DNA of 5,719 bases from Nocardioidaceae bacterium (GCA_020438665.1 JAGQUE010000330.1:12322-18040), one strand, 5' to 3'. Shown: positions 1 through 5,719, numbered from the stretch's first letter. Notes: a model not told the origin generated them from the letters alone. Made by a program: numbers and translations.

Positions 1-404
1 GGGGACGGACCCCAGGCGAGGCCATAGGCGACGGCGCCGATGAGTCGACCGTCGTCGGCATAGACCGGCGAGCCGGACATGCCGGCCCAGATGCCGCCCA
101 CCCGGTCGATCTCGGTCGAGGTGAGACGGACCATCACCATGTCGAGGCCGGGGGCGATGCCGTTCTTGACGACACCGAGCACCTCACCGGTGAAGCCGTC
201 GGGCGTGGTCCCCGCTGAGACCGTCAGACCGGTGACCGCCTGGTGCGGGACCAGGTCGGCAACCGGGAAGGGTGTGTCGCAGGTCGCCGCTGAGGCGGCG
301 CCGACCGTCGGCGTGCCCCCCAGCACGACGCCGGTCACAGCGACGGCCAGGCTTGCGGTCACCGCCGCAAGGGGCCGGAAGCCCCTCTTCGTACGAGCAG
401 TCAT
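1..404 (-). CDS. Exported SpoIVB/S55-type serine protease (N-terminal part, cut by the left edge)
   Basis: The reverse strand reads from ATG at 404 for 134 codons and stays open to the window edge, so only the N-terminus is present. Residues 1-39 form a Sec-type signal peptide: basic start (MTARTKRGFR), hydrophobic Ala/Val/Leu core, and a likely cleavage site after ASA (37-39). The mature part contains NGIAPGLDMVMV and, at residues 108-113, GMSGSP followed by VYADDGRLIGAVAYG. GMSGSP with this tail is the signature of the SpoIVB peptidase S55 family; by alignment with GDSGGP of chymotrypsin-fold proteases, Ser110 would be the nucleophile. Actinobacteria carry many such secreted proteins of unknown substrate, so no sporulation role is implied. 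A GGAG sits 12 nt before the ATG, after a run of five AC dinucleotides, a rather long spacing. Family assignment is fairly sure; the function is not. Confidence 0.8.
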   Translation of the reverse strand, partial: MTARTKRGFRPLAAVTASLAVAVTGVVLGGTPTVGAASAATCDTPFPVADLVPHQAVTGLTVSAGTTPDGFTGEVLGVVKNGIAPGLDMVMVRLTSTEIDRVGGIWAGMSGSPVYADDGRLIGAVAYGLAWGPS

Positions 405-609
405 GAGTGTGTGTGTCTCCGATCATCACCTAACGGTGGCGCGTCCCCCGTTGCACAGATGGACGTCCGGAGCGTCCGAATGGTTGCCACCTCGACTCAC
501 CCTTCTCCCGTCGTGCTCCGTGCGGGAAGGGTGTGCGTACTCAGCTCGGTCGCCGTCTGACGGGTGGTCCGCCTGCCAACCGCGCGGCACGGTGCCCGAT
601 CATGGGTCC
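405..609. promoter_or_regulatory. Divergent intergenic region between the S55 protease and the transpeptidase homologue
   Basis: These 205 bp separate two genes transcribed away from each other, so promoters for both should lie here. I see no convincing -10/-35 pair in either direction. What is visible: a (GT)5 run at 407-416 in the protease leader, two adjacent 9-bp copies beginning CGTCCG (464-472 and 473-481), and an imperfect hairpin at 498-533 listed separately. The forward reading frame used by the downstream gene happens to stay open across this whole region, but the translation has no family resemblance. Confidence 0.5.
498..533. repeat. Imperfect inverted repeat (possible operator or leader hairpin)
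   Basis: The left arm CACCCTTCTCCCG (498-510) pairs with the right arm CGGGAAGGGTG (523-533): seven pairs, a 2-nt bulge (CT), then four more pairs, around a 12-nt loop. No T-run follows on either strand, so it is not an ordinary intrinsic terminator. It lies 77 bp before the assigned ATG of the transpeptidase homologue and about 94 bp before the protease start, a position suited to an operator or a 5' leader structure. The role is inferred from position only. Confidence 0.4.
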
Positions 610-2136
610 ATGCACAGCACGCGGCTCGCGGTCGCCGCCACCGGCGAGCAGGCTCTGCAGGCTGGTCTTGCGGTCGCCGCAGACGGCGGCAACGCCGTCG
701 ATGCCGCGCTGGCCGCGTCGTTCGTGGGCCTGGCGACGGAGCCGGGCATGGTCAGCCTCGGGGGTGGCGCCTATGTCTCCGTCTGGCCCACCGGTGGCGA
801 GCCCGTCGTCGTCGACGCCAACGTCGAGATGCCCGGGCGCGGGCTCGACAGCGCGTTGTTCGGCTCCGGGTTGCGGGAGGTCAGCACCCCCTACGGCGGC
901 GGCGTGACGCTCTACGCCGGTCATGGCTCGGTCGCGACCCCGGGGATCGTGCCCGGCTTCGCAGCGGCGCACGAACGCTTCGCCCGCCTGGACTGGGCCC
1001 GCTTGGTGCGCCCGGCGGCCGAGGCTGCGCGGGCCTATCCGATGAGCTCGGCCGCGGCGCGCTATCTGTCGTTCGTCGCCGACGTGCTCTTCGGCGACGA
1101 TCCCGAGGCCCACCGTCTCGTCACGCGCGCCGACGGCTCGCTGCTCGACGGTGGTGAGGCGACCGCGAACCCGCTGTTGGCCGAGGTGCTCGACCAGCTC
1201 GCCGTCGAGGGCGCGTCCCTCTTCACGACGGGCGCCGTCGGGCGCTCTCTGGTGGCCGACATGGCGGCCCAGAGAGGCCTGATCACCGCCGCCGACCTGG
1301 CGTCGTACGACCCGGTCGTGCGGCCCGCCCATCTCATCGATGTGGGCGCCTGGCAGGTCGCGACGAATCCACCGCCGGCCGTGGGCGGTCCGATGCTGGC
1401 GGTGATGCTGACCGAGCTGGCGCGGCGGGAGCGCTGGACCTGGGACGACGCGATCGAGATCCAGCGGGCGGTCATCGCCTATCGGACCTCGGTGCACGAC
1501 CTCTCCCGCGATCTCGAGGCCGACGGCGTCGACCTGCTCGCCTCGGTCGGCGAGCTGGGCCTCGGCGCGTTGCGCGGATCGTCGTCGACGGTCCACATCT
1601 CCGCGGTCGACGACGAGGGCAACGCGTGCGCGATCACGATGAGCTCCGGCTATGGCGCCGGAATGGCGATCCCGGGGACCGGGATCCTGCTCAACAACGC
1701 GCTCGGCGAGGTGGAGCTCAACCGGCTCGGGCTGCACGCGGTCGCGCCCGGCACGCGGCTGGCGTCCAACATGGCGCCGACGACGGGACGGACCTCCGAC
1801 GGCCGGGTGCTCGCGATCGGCTCGCCGGGCGCCGACCGGATCACGACCGCGCTCATGCTCGTGCTCGGGCAGGGCTGCCTCCATGACGCCGACCTCGTCG
1901 ACGCGATCGCGAGCCCGCGGCTCCACCTGCGGATGCTCGACGGGGCCTTCCGGGTGGAGCACGAGGCCGACTCCGGCATCGGCGACGCCGTACGGCGCTC
2001 CGGCCTGCCGGGCCACGAGTACCCCGAGCCGCACATGTACTTCGGCGGCGTCGGGGCGGCGTACCGCGGCCTTGACGGCACCCTGCAGGCGGCCGGCGAC
2101 GCCCGCCGCGAGGCCGCGGTCGGCGTCACCGACTGA
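610..2136 (+). CDS. Gamma-glutamyltranspeptidase-family Ntn hydrolase (ggt-like), non-secreted
   Basis: A 508-residue protein. Family members are made as one chain that cuts itself before a threonine, which becomes the N-terminal nucleophile of the small subunit. Visible landmarks: GGNAVDAA (26-33) near the start, NPPPAVGG (253-260), STVHIS (326-331) with Thr327 as the expected nucleophile, GTGILLNN (356-363), LASNMAPT (384-391) and GSPGADRITTA (404-414). The split would give subunits of about 326 and 182 residues, slightly smaller than in E. coli. There is no signal peptide, so it probably acts in the cytoplasm, unlike periplasmic or secreted GGTs. By my alignment several gamma-glutamyl-binding residues of the E. 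coli enzyme are replaced, so the substrate may not be glutathione or another gamma-glutamyl compound. Start: ATG 610 sets the N-terminus at the usual family position; GTG 592, six codons upstream, is an alternative. Neither has a strong Shine-Dalgarno. The frame is open back to an ATG at 79, but that stretch is antisense to the protease gene. Confidence 0.85.
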   Translation: MHSTRLAVAATGEQALQAGLAVAADGGNAVDAALAASFVGLATEPGMVSLGGGAYVSVWPTGGEPVVVDANVEMPGRGLDSALFGSGLREVSTPYGGGVTLYAGHGSVATPGIVPGFAAAHERFARLDWARLVRPAAEAARAYPMSSAAARYLSFVADVLFGDDPEAHRLVTRADGSLLDGGEATANPLLAEVLDQLAVEGASLFTTGAVGRSLVADMAAQRGLITAADLASYDPVVRPAHLIDVGAWQVATNPPPAVGGPMLAVMLTELARRERWTWDDAIEIQRAVIAYRTSVHDLSRDLEADGVDLLASVGELGLGALRGSSSTVHISAVDDEGNACAITMSSGYGAGMAIPGTGILLNNALGEVELNRLGLHAVAPGTRLASNMAPTTGRTSDGRVLAIGSPGADRITTALMLVLGQGCLHDADLVDAIASPRLHLRMLDGAFRVEHEADSGIGDAVRRSGLPGHEYPEPHMYFGGVGAAYRGLDGTLQAAGDARREAAVGVTD

Positions 2137-2169
2137 GCCACCTTCGCGGCCCAGGCGGCGCCGCCGAAC

Positions 2170-2712
2170 TCACAACCCGGGCCCCTCGGAGCGAACCCGG
2201 TCGACCTCGGCCATGGCCGAGCGGAGCTGGCCGAGCCACTCCTCGGTGTGCTCCCCGACCAGGCGCACACACCAGGCGAGCGCGTCGGCGCGGGAGCGAG
2301 CGACGCCGGACTCGACGAGGGTGTCGAGCACCCGACGCTCGGGCTGGCGCAGTCGCGTCATCACCGGGACGGCGAGGTGGGTGAAGGTCGCCTGGACATC
2401 GCCGTGGCGCACGGCCCAGGCGACTTTGCGGCCAAAGCGAGACTCCGCCTCGCGGGCGATCTCGATGCGGTGGTCGCGGGTGTCGGCGCGGAACCGGTCG
2501 ATCCGGCCCTCGGCAGCGGCCCCCTCGGCGGCCTCGGGGTCGGCGAGGGTGCCGATGACCGTGATCTCCTCGCGGTCGACCACGGTCTCGACGTCGCTGA
2601 ACCAGCCGTCGGGCAGTCGCCCGGTCAGCCAGGCGGTGACATCGTCCGCGGGCGGCGGCTCGGGCTCCTGCCAACCGCGGCGTCCATAGCGGGGGGCTTT
2701 CGGTGCATTCAT
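2170..2712 (-). CDS. Conserved hypothetical protein with ribbon-helix-helix-like C-terminal region
   Basis: A 180-residue soluble protein that I recognise as a type common in actinobacteria, but of no known function. Residues 1-25 are proline- and charge-rich and probably disordered. Residues 33-56 (LPDGWF, then VDREEITVIGTL) look like a small beta element. Residues 70-95 are an Arg/Glu-rich helix. Residues 115-152 (PVMTRLRQPERRVLDTLV, then SRADALAWCVRLV) match the pattern of ribbon-helix-helix DNA-binding proteins: a short strand, a helix with LDxLV, a turn, then SRxxAL at the start of the second helix. DNA binding is therefore an inference. The start at ATG 2712 is supported by a strong AAGGAGGA just upstream and by the AT-rich tandem repeats beyond it. 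It is divergent from the formate dehydrogenase operon and converges on the transpeptidase gene. Whether it has anything to do with formate metabolism cannot be told here. Confidence 0.8.
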   Translation of the reverse strand: MNAPKAPRYGRRGWQEPEPPPADDVTAWLTGRLPDGWFSDVETVVDREEITVIGTLADPEAAEGAAAEGRIDRFRADTRDHRIEIAREAESRFGRKVAWAVRHGDVQATFTHLAVPVMTRLRQPERRVLDTLVESGVARSRADALAWCVRLVGEHTEEWLGQLRSAMAEVDRVRSEGPGL

Positions 2713-2715
2713 GGG

Positions 2716-2723
2716 TCCTCCTT
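2716..2723 (-). promoter_or_regulatory. Strong ribosome binding site of the 180-residue protein gene
   Basis: The reverse strand reads AAGGAGGA, followed by CCC and the ATG at 2712. The match to the anti-Shine-Dalgarno is nearly full, though the gap is short. It fixes the start codon and overlaps the first of the tandem 8-bp repeats by two bases. Confidence 0.7.
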
Positions 2724-2745
2724 GATTACTTGATTACATCATTAC
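2722..2745. repeat. Three tandem 8-bp repeats, candidate operator
   Basis: The plus strand shows TTGATTAC, TTGATTAC and ATCATTAC end to end: two perfect copies and one with two changes. The centre also contains the palindrome TGAT-TAC-ATCA (2731-2741). This AT-rich block stands out in a very GC-rich window. It lies directly upstream of, and touching, the Shine-Dalgarno of a gene whose product resembles a ribbon-helix-helix DNA binder; such proteins often bind short tandem or inverted half-sites in their own promoters. Autoregulation, and possibly an effect on the divergent fds operon, is inferred. Confidence 0.5.
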
Positions 2746-2789
2746 ACACCCCATCAACGAGAAGACCTGCACCCCGGTGCGCCGCGGTG

Positions 2790-2818
2790 CTGTTACGACG
2801 CTGAAGGCGTCCTATGCT
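2790..2818 (+). promoter_or_regulatory. Candidate promoter of the fdsGBA operon
   Basis: A -10-like TATGCT (2813-2818) is preceded, with a 17-bp spacer, by a weak -35-like CTGTTA (2790-2795). Transcription would start around 2825, leaving a leader of about 30 nt before the ATG at 2858. An imperfect inverted repeat, CCTATG-N7-CGTAGG (2811-2829), overlaps the -10 and could be a regulator site. The -10 fits the actinobacterial TANNNT pattern; the -35 is poor. Confidence 0.35.
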
Positions 2819-2857
2819 TGCGACGTAGGTCACATTCCCCGACGTCGACAGGTCCCC

Positions 2858-3325
2858 ATGTCCGCACCCGCCGAAGTGGACCGTGCCACCACGGTCCGCT
2901 CGCTCGCCGAGCACCATCTCGCCTCCGACCGGGGGCCGCTCCTCCCGATCCTTCACGAGGTCGTGTCGACACTCGGCTATGTCGACCGCGAGGACATCCC
3001 CGTCATCGCCGACGTGCTCAACCTGTCGGTGGCCGACGTCCACGGCGTCGTGAGCTTCTATCACGACTTCCGGACGTCGCCGCCGGCCGCGCACACCGTG
3101 GCGCTGTGCCGCGCGGAGGCGTGTCAGGCTGCGGGCGCCGAGGCGCTCTACGCCCGTGCGACGACCGACGCCGCCACGGGTGCCTACGGCCACGACGTCG
3201 CGCTCGACGAGGTCTTCTGCTTCGGCAACTGCGCGCTCGGCCCGGCCGGCATGCTCGACGGCCGGCTCCACGGTCGGCTCGACGGCGACCGCCTCGTCGC
3301 CCTGACCGAGGAGTGGCGCTCATGA
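2858..3325 (+). CDS. fdsG: NAD-dependent formate dehydrogenase gamma subunit, [2Fe-2S] NuoE-like protein
   Basis: A 155-residue homologue of the complex I subunit NuoE and of FdsG. The N-terminal half is the helical bundle typical of the family (LLPILHEVVSTLGYV at 28-42, then VADVHGVVSFYHDF at 58-71). The C-terminal half is a thioredoxin-like [2Fe-2S] ferredoxin domain with all four ligands: Cys84 and Cys89 (CRAEAC), Cys121 and Cys125 (CFGNC). In soluble formate dehydrogenases this subunit sits beside the FMN subunit FdsB and holds a cluster near the flavin. It is the first gene of the operon and its stop overlaps the fdsB start (ATGA). Start: ATG 2858 gives the usual N-terminus. A GTG at 2777 in the same frame would lie upstream of the likely promoter -10 and adds nothing conserved. 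The ribosome binding site is weak (AGG five bases before the ATG). Confidence 0.9.
   Translation: MSAPAEVDRATTVRSLAEHHLASDRGPLLPILHEVVSTLGYVDREDIPVIADVLNLSVADVHGVVSFYHDFRTSPPAAHTVALCRAEACQAAGAEALYARATTDAATGAYGHDVALDEVFCFGNCALGPAGMLDGRLHGRLDGDRLVALTEEWRS
3308..3313 (+). promoter_or_regulatory. Ribosome binding site of fdsB inside the end of fdsG
   Basis: GAGGAG ends 8 nt before ATG 3322 and lies within the last codons of fdsG. It supports this start for fdsB and a coupled start at the overlapping ATGA. Confidence 0.6.
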
Positions 3326-4854
3326 CGACCGTCTATGTGCCCGGCGACGCCGCGGCCGTCTCCGTCGGTGCGGACGCCGTCGCCGTGGCCTTCGCGGCGA
3401 TCCCCGACATCACCGTGGTCCGCAACGGCTCCCGAGGCTTGCTCTGGCTGGAGCCGCTCGTCGAGGTCGTCACCGACGACGGGCGAGTCGGCTATGGCAA
3501 CGTCGTCCCCGAGGAGGCGGCCGCCGTCCTCGCGGGTGACCTGCCCCAGGATCGCTGCCTCGGCGTGGTGGACCAGCATCCCTGGCTGACCAGCCAACGC
3601 CGTGTGTCGTTCGCCCGCGTCGGAGTCGTCGACCCTGCGTCGAGCGAGGACTACGCCAGCCACGGTGGCTGGGCCGGCCTGCGCCGCGCCCTCACCCTGT
3701 CCCCCGACGCGGTGATCGCCGAGGTCACGACATCCGGGCTGCGCGGTCGCGGCGGGGCGGGCTTCCCCGCAGGCATCAAGTGGAAGACGGTCCGCGACAC
3801 CCCGGCGGATCAGAAGTTCGTCACCGGCAACGCCGACGAGGGCGACTCCGGCACCTTCGCCGACCGGATGCTCCTGGAGGGCGACCCCTTCACCCTCATC
3901 GAGGGGATGGCGATCGCGGGCTATGCCGTCGGGGCCACCGAGGGCTATGTCTATCTCCGCTCCGAATATCCCCATGCCGCTGCGGCGCTCCAGCGCGCCA
4001 TCGACGCGAGCTATGCGGCGGGCTTCCTCGGCAACGACGTCGCCGGCAGCGGGGTGCGGTTCGACCTCCACGTGCGGGTCGGTGCCGGGGCCTACATCTG
4101 CGGCGAGGAGTCCTCGATGCTCGAGAGCCTCGAGGGCAAGCGTGGCGAAGTGCGCGCCAAGCCGCCCATCCCCGCGATCTCGGGGCTCTTCGGCCGGCCG
4201 ACCCTGGTCAACAACCTGCTGACCCTCGGCGCGGTGCCGATGATCCTCGCCGACGGCGGCGCCGCCTATGCCGAGCTCGGGGTCGGCCGCTCGCGCGGCA
4301 CCCAGGTGTTCCAGCTGGCCGGCAACATCGCCCGCGGCGGCATCGTCGAGCTGCCGTTCGGAGTCACCCTCGGCGAGCTCGTCGACGACTACGGCGGCGG
4401 CACCCGCAGCGGTCGCCCCGTACGCGCCGTCCAGGTGGGTGGCCCGCTCGGGGCCTACGTCCCGCCCGAGCAGTTCGCCCTGCCCATGGACTACGAGGCG
4501 TTCGCCGAGGCCGGCGCCATGCTCGGTCACGGTGGGCTCGTCGTCTTCGACGACACCGTCGACATGGCCCGGATGGCCCGGTTCGCGATGGAGTTCTGCT
4601 CCCTCGAGTCGTGCGGCAAGTGCACTCCCTGTCGCATCGGATCCACGCGCGGCGTCGAGACGATGGACCGGATCATCGCCGGGCAGGACGTCTCGGCCAA
4701 CCTGGTCCTGCTCCAGGACCTGTGCGACACCATGACCCAGGGCTCGCTGTGTGCGATGGGTGGGCTGACCCCCAACCCCGTGCTGAGCGCCCTGCGCCAC
4801 TGGCCCGACGACTTCACGGCTGGCGCGCCGGCGAGCGAAGGAGCAACGCGATGA
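3322..4854 (+). CDS. fdsB: NAD-dependent formate dehydrogenase beta subunit, NuoF-like FMN/[4Fe-4S] NAD-reducing protein
   Basis: A 510-residue flavoprotein that passes electrons from the formate dehydrogenase iron-sulfur chain to FMN and on to NAD+. Residues 1 to about 120 resemble a degenerate thioredoxin-like domain without the cysteine set of a [2Fe-2S] cluster, as known for fused FdsB/HoxF-type proteins. The NuoF core follows: the glycine-rich FMN/NAD-binding loop GLRGRGGAGFP (139-149), GNADEGDSGTF (169-179), YVYLRSEYP (209-217) and GAGAYICGEES (254-264). The [4Fe-4S] site is ESCGKCTPC (429-437) with Cys431, Cys434 and Cys437, and Cys477 in SLCAMGG as the likely fourth ligand. The protein stops about 33 residues later, with no C-terminal ferredoxin domain such as electron-bifurcating relatives carry. 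It overlaps fdsG and fdsA by ATGA at both ends. HoxF of NAD-reducing hydrogenase is similar, but the next gene identifies the formate dehydrogenase. Confidence 0.93.
   Translation: MTTVYVPGDAAAVSVGADAVAVAFAAIPDITVVRNGSRGLLWLEPLVEVVTDDGRVGYGNVVPEEAAAVLAGDLPQDRCLGVVDQHPWLTSQRRVSFARVGVVDPASSEDYASHGGWAGLRRALTLSPDAVIAEVTTSGLRGRGGAGFPAGIKWKTVRDTPADQKFVTGNADEGDSGTFADRMLLEGDPFTLIEGMAIAGYAVGATEGYVYLRSEYPHAAAALQRAIDASYAAGFLGNDVAGSGVRFDLHVRVGAGAYICGEESSMLESLEGKRGEVRAKPPIPAISGLFGRPTLVNNLLTLGAVPMILADGGAAYAELGVGRSRGTQVFQLAGNIARGGIVELPFGVTLGELVDDYGGGTRSGRPVRAVQVGGPLGAYVPPEQFALPMDYEAFAEAGAMLGHGGLVVFDDTVDMARMARFAMEFCSLESCGKCTPCRIGSTRGVETMDRIIAGQDVSANLVLLQDLCDTMTQGSLCAMGGLTPNPVLSALRHWPDDFTAGAPASEGATR
4838..4843 (+). 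promoter_or_regulatory. Ribosome binding site of fdsA inside the end of fdsB
   Basis: AAGGAG is followed by a 7-nt spacer and ATG 4851. This is the best-placed Shine-Dalgarno in the operon and fixes the fdsA start, which overlaps the fdsB stop. Confidence 0.7.
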
Positions 4855-5719
4855 CGACCTATCTCCCCGAGACCGACCTCGGGACCCCCCGCGGCACGGG
4901 CGCCGACCTCGTGTCGGTGACCGTCGATGGCCACCGGGTCGAGGTCCCTGCCGGCACGTCGGTGATGCGGGCCGCTGCTGAGGCGGGCGTCGCGATCCCC
5001 AAGCTGTGTGCGACCGACAGCCTCCAGGCGTTCGGCTCGTGCCGGATGTGCCTGGTCGAGGTCGAGGGCGGCCGCGGCGCTCCCGCGTCGTGCACCACGC
5101 CGTGCTCTGACGGCATGGTCGTCCACACCGACACAGACACGGTGCAGGGGCTGCGCCGCAACGTGATGGAGCTCTATCTCTCCGACCACCCCGCCGACTG
5201 CGAGGGCTGCGCCCGCGGCTCGTGCGAGATCCAGGCGCTGGCCCACCAGGTGGGCAGCGCCGAGGTCCGCTACGGCCTGCCCACACCGGCACGCGACCAG
5301 GCCGTCGACCACTCCAACCCCTACTTCGACTACGACCCGGCGGCCTGCATCGTCTGCTCGCGCTGCGTCCGCGCCTGCGGCGAGATCCAGGGGACCTTCG
5401 CGCTCACGGTGGAGGGGCGCGGCCTCGACTCGCGGATCACCCCCGGCGGCGCCGACTTCCTGAGCTCGGAGTGCGTGTCCTGCGGTGCCTGCGTGCAGGC
5501 GTGCCCGACGTCGGCCCTCGAGGAGAAGTCCCTGGTTCAGCTGGGCATGCCGACCCGGGTCGTCGACACCACCTGCGCCTACTGCGGCGTCGGCTGCTCG
5601 TTCCGCGCCGAGGTCCAGGGCGAGGCTGACGACACCAGGGTCGTGCGGATGGTCCCGAGCAAGGCCGGCGGCGCCAACGAGGGCCACAGCTGCGTCAAGG
5701 GCCGCTTCGCCTATGGCTA
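4851..5719 (+). CDS. fdsA: NAD-dependent formate dehydrogenase alpha subunit (N-terminal 289 residues, cut by the right edge)
   Basis: The catalytic subunit, which oxidises formate to CO2 at a bis-pterin molybdenum or tungsten centre. Only the electron-transfer N-terminus and the start of the catalytic part are in the window. In order: a [2Fe-2S] ferredoxin domain with Cys53, Cys64, Cys67 and Cys81; a NuoG-like His/Cys [4Fe-4S] motif with His113, Cys117, Cys120 and Cys125; two ferredoxin-type [4Fe-4S] motifs (Cys166/169/172/176 and Cys208/211/214/218, CxxCxxCxxxC); and the [4Fe-4S] site of the molybdopterin oxidoreductase domain, CAYCGVGC (242-249) with Cys281 in SCVKGRF. CAYCGVGC separates it from [FeFe]-hydrogenases and from NuoG. 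The His/Cys motif has four residues between its last two cysteines, where NuoG has five. The active-site Cys or selenocysteine lies beyond the edge. ATG 4851 overlaps the fdsB stop and has a good ribosome binding site. Accessory genes such as fdhD may follow, but are not visible. Confidence 0.93.
   Translation, partial: MTTYLPETDLGTPRGTGADLVSVTVDGHRVEVPAGTSVMRAAAEAGVAIPKLCATDSLQAFGSCRMCLVEVEGGRGAPASCTTPCSDGMVVHTDTDTVQGLRRNVMELYLSDHPADCEGCARGSCEIQALAHQVGSAEVRYGLPTPARDQAVDHSNPYFDYDPAACIVCSRCVRACGEIQGTFALTVEGRGLDSRITPGGADFLSSECVSCGACVQACPTSALEEKSLVQLGMPTRVVDTTCAYCGVGCSFRAEVQGEADDTRVVRMVPSKAGGANEGHSCVKGRFAYG

Noticed and set aside
541..2034. 497-codon open frame on the minus strand
   Set aside because: It is antisense to the transpeptidase homologue, and the product is Arg/Gly/Asp-rich low-complexity sequence with no family features. 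It is a by-product of the GC-rich codon pattern.
2154..2165. GGCGGC/GCCGCC palindrome between the converging genes, as a bidirectional terminator
   Set aside because: The 12-bp palindrome has no loop bases and no T-run on either side, and such strings are common by chance at this GC content.
2248..2733. 161-codon open frame on the plus strand
   Set aside because: It is antisense to the conserved 180-residue protein, which has the strong ribosome binding site and the family resemblance.
3184..5292. 702-codon open frame on the minus strand across fdsG, fdsB and fdsA
   Set aside because: It lies antisense to three well-conserved genes, and its translation is low-complexity.
4527..5687. 386-codon open frame on the minus strand
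   Set aside because: It is antisense to fdsB and fdsA, with an Ala/Gly/Arg-rich translation and no recognisable motif.
2858..5719. nuoEFG of respiratory complex I
   Set aside because: The third protein has two complete CxxCxxCxxxC ferredoxin motifs followed by CAYCGVGC, a formate dehydrogenase arrangement, and no nuoA-D genes lie upstream.
4851..5719. [FeFe]-hydrogenase (HndD/HydA type) with the same N-terminal cluster order
   Set aside because: After the two ferredoxin motifs comes CAYCGVGC with a later cysteine, the [4Fe-4S] site of molybdopterin oxidoreductases, rather than H-cluster motifs.

Overview
The window is very GC-rich, with strongly GC-biased third codon positions and genes of actinobacterial type. 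The mix of a secreted SpoIVB/S55-type serine protease, a short gamma-glutamyltranspeptidase-family enzyme, a conserved small protein with a ribbon-helix-helix-like end and a soluble NAD-linked formate dehydrogenase suggests a high-GC actinomycete. A Nocardioides-like organism is my guess, from composition and gene types only.

Layout. Positions 1-404 (minus strand) hold the N-terminal 134 codons of an exported S55-type serine protease that runs off the left edge. Positions 405-609 are a divergent intergenic region with an imperfect hairpin. Positions 610-2136 (plus) encode a gamma-glutamyltranspeptidase-family Ntn hydrolase of 508 residues with no signal peptide. It keeps the autoprocessing threonine but appears to lack several residues that hold the gamma-glutamyl group in the E. 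coli enzyme. It converges, with a 33-bp gap, on a minus-strand gene (2170-2712) for a 180-residue conserved hypothetical protein whose C-terminal third reads like a ribbon-helix-helix DNA-binding fold. A second divergent intergenic region (2713-2857) carries three tandem 8-bp repeats against the Shine-Dalgarno of that gene, and a plausible promoter for the operon on the other side.

From 2858 to the right edge lies the operon fdsG-fdsB-fdsA. The genes overlap by ATGA at both junctions, so translation is probably coupled. Together they encode a cytoplasmic formate dehydrogenase. FdsA would oxidise formate at a molybdenum/tungsten-bis-pterin centre (its catalytic part lies beyond the window). 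Electrons would pass through its five N-terminal iron-sulfur clusters to the FMN/[4Fe-4S] subunit FdsB, with the [2Fe-2S] subunit FdsG attached, and reduce NAD+. FdsB has no C-terminal ferredoxin extension, which argues for the simple NAD+-reducing form rather than a bifurcating one.

Nothing here looks like a wholly new system. The points most worth checking are the tandem-repeat operator candidate beside the ribbon-helix-helix-like gene, the altered substrate pocket of the transpeptidase homologue, and the shortened cysteine spacing in the His-ligated cluster motif of FdsA.
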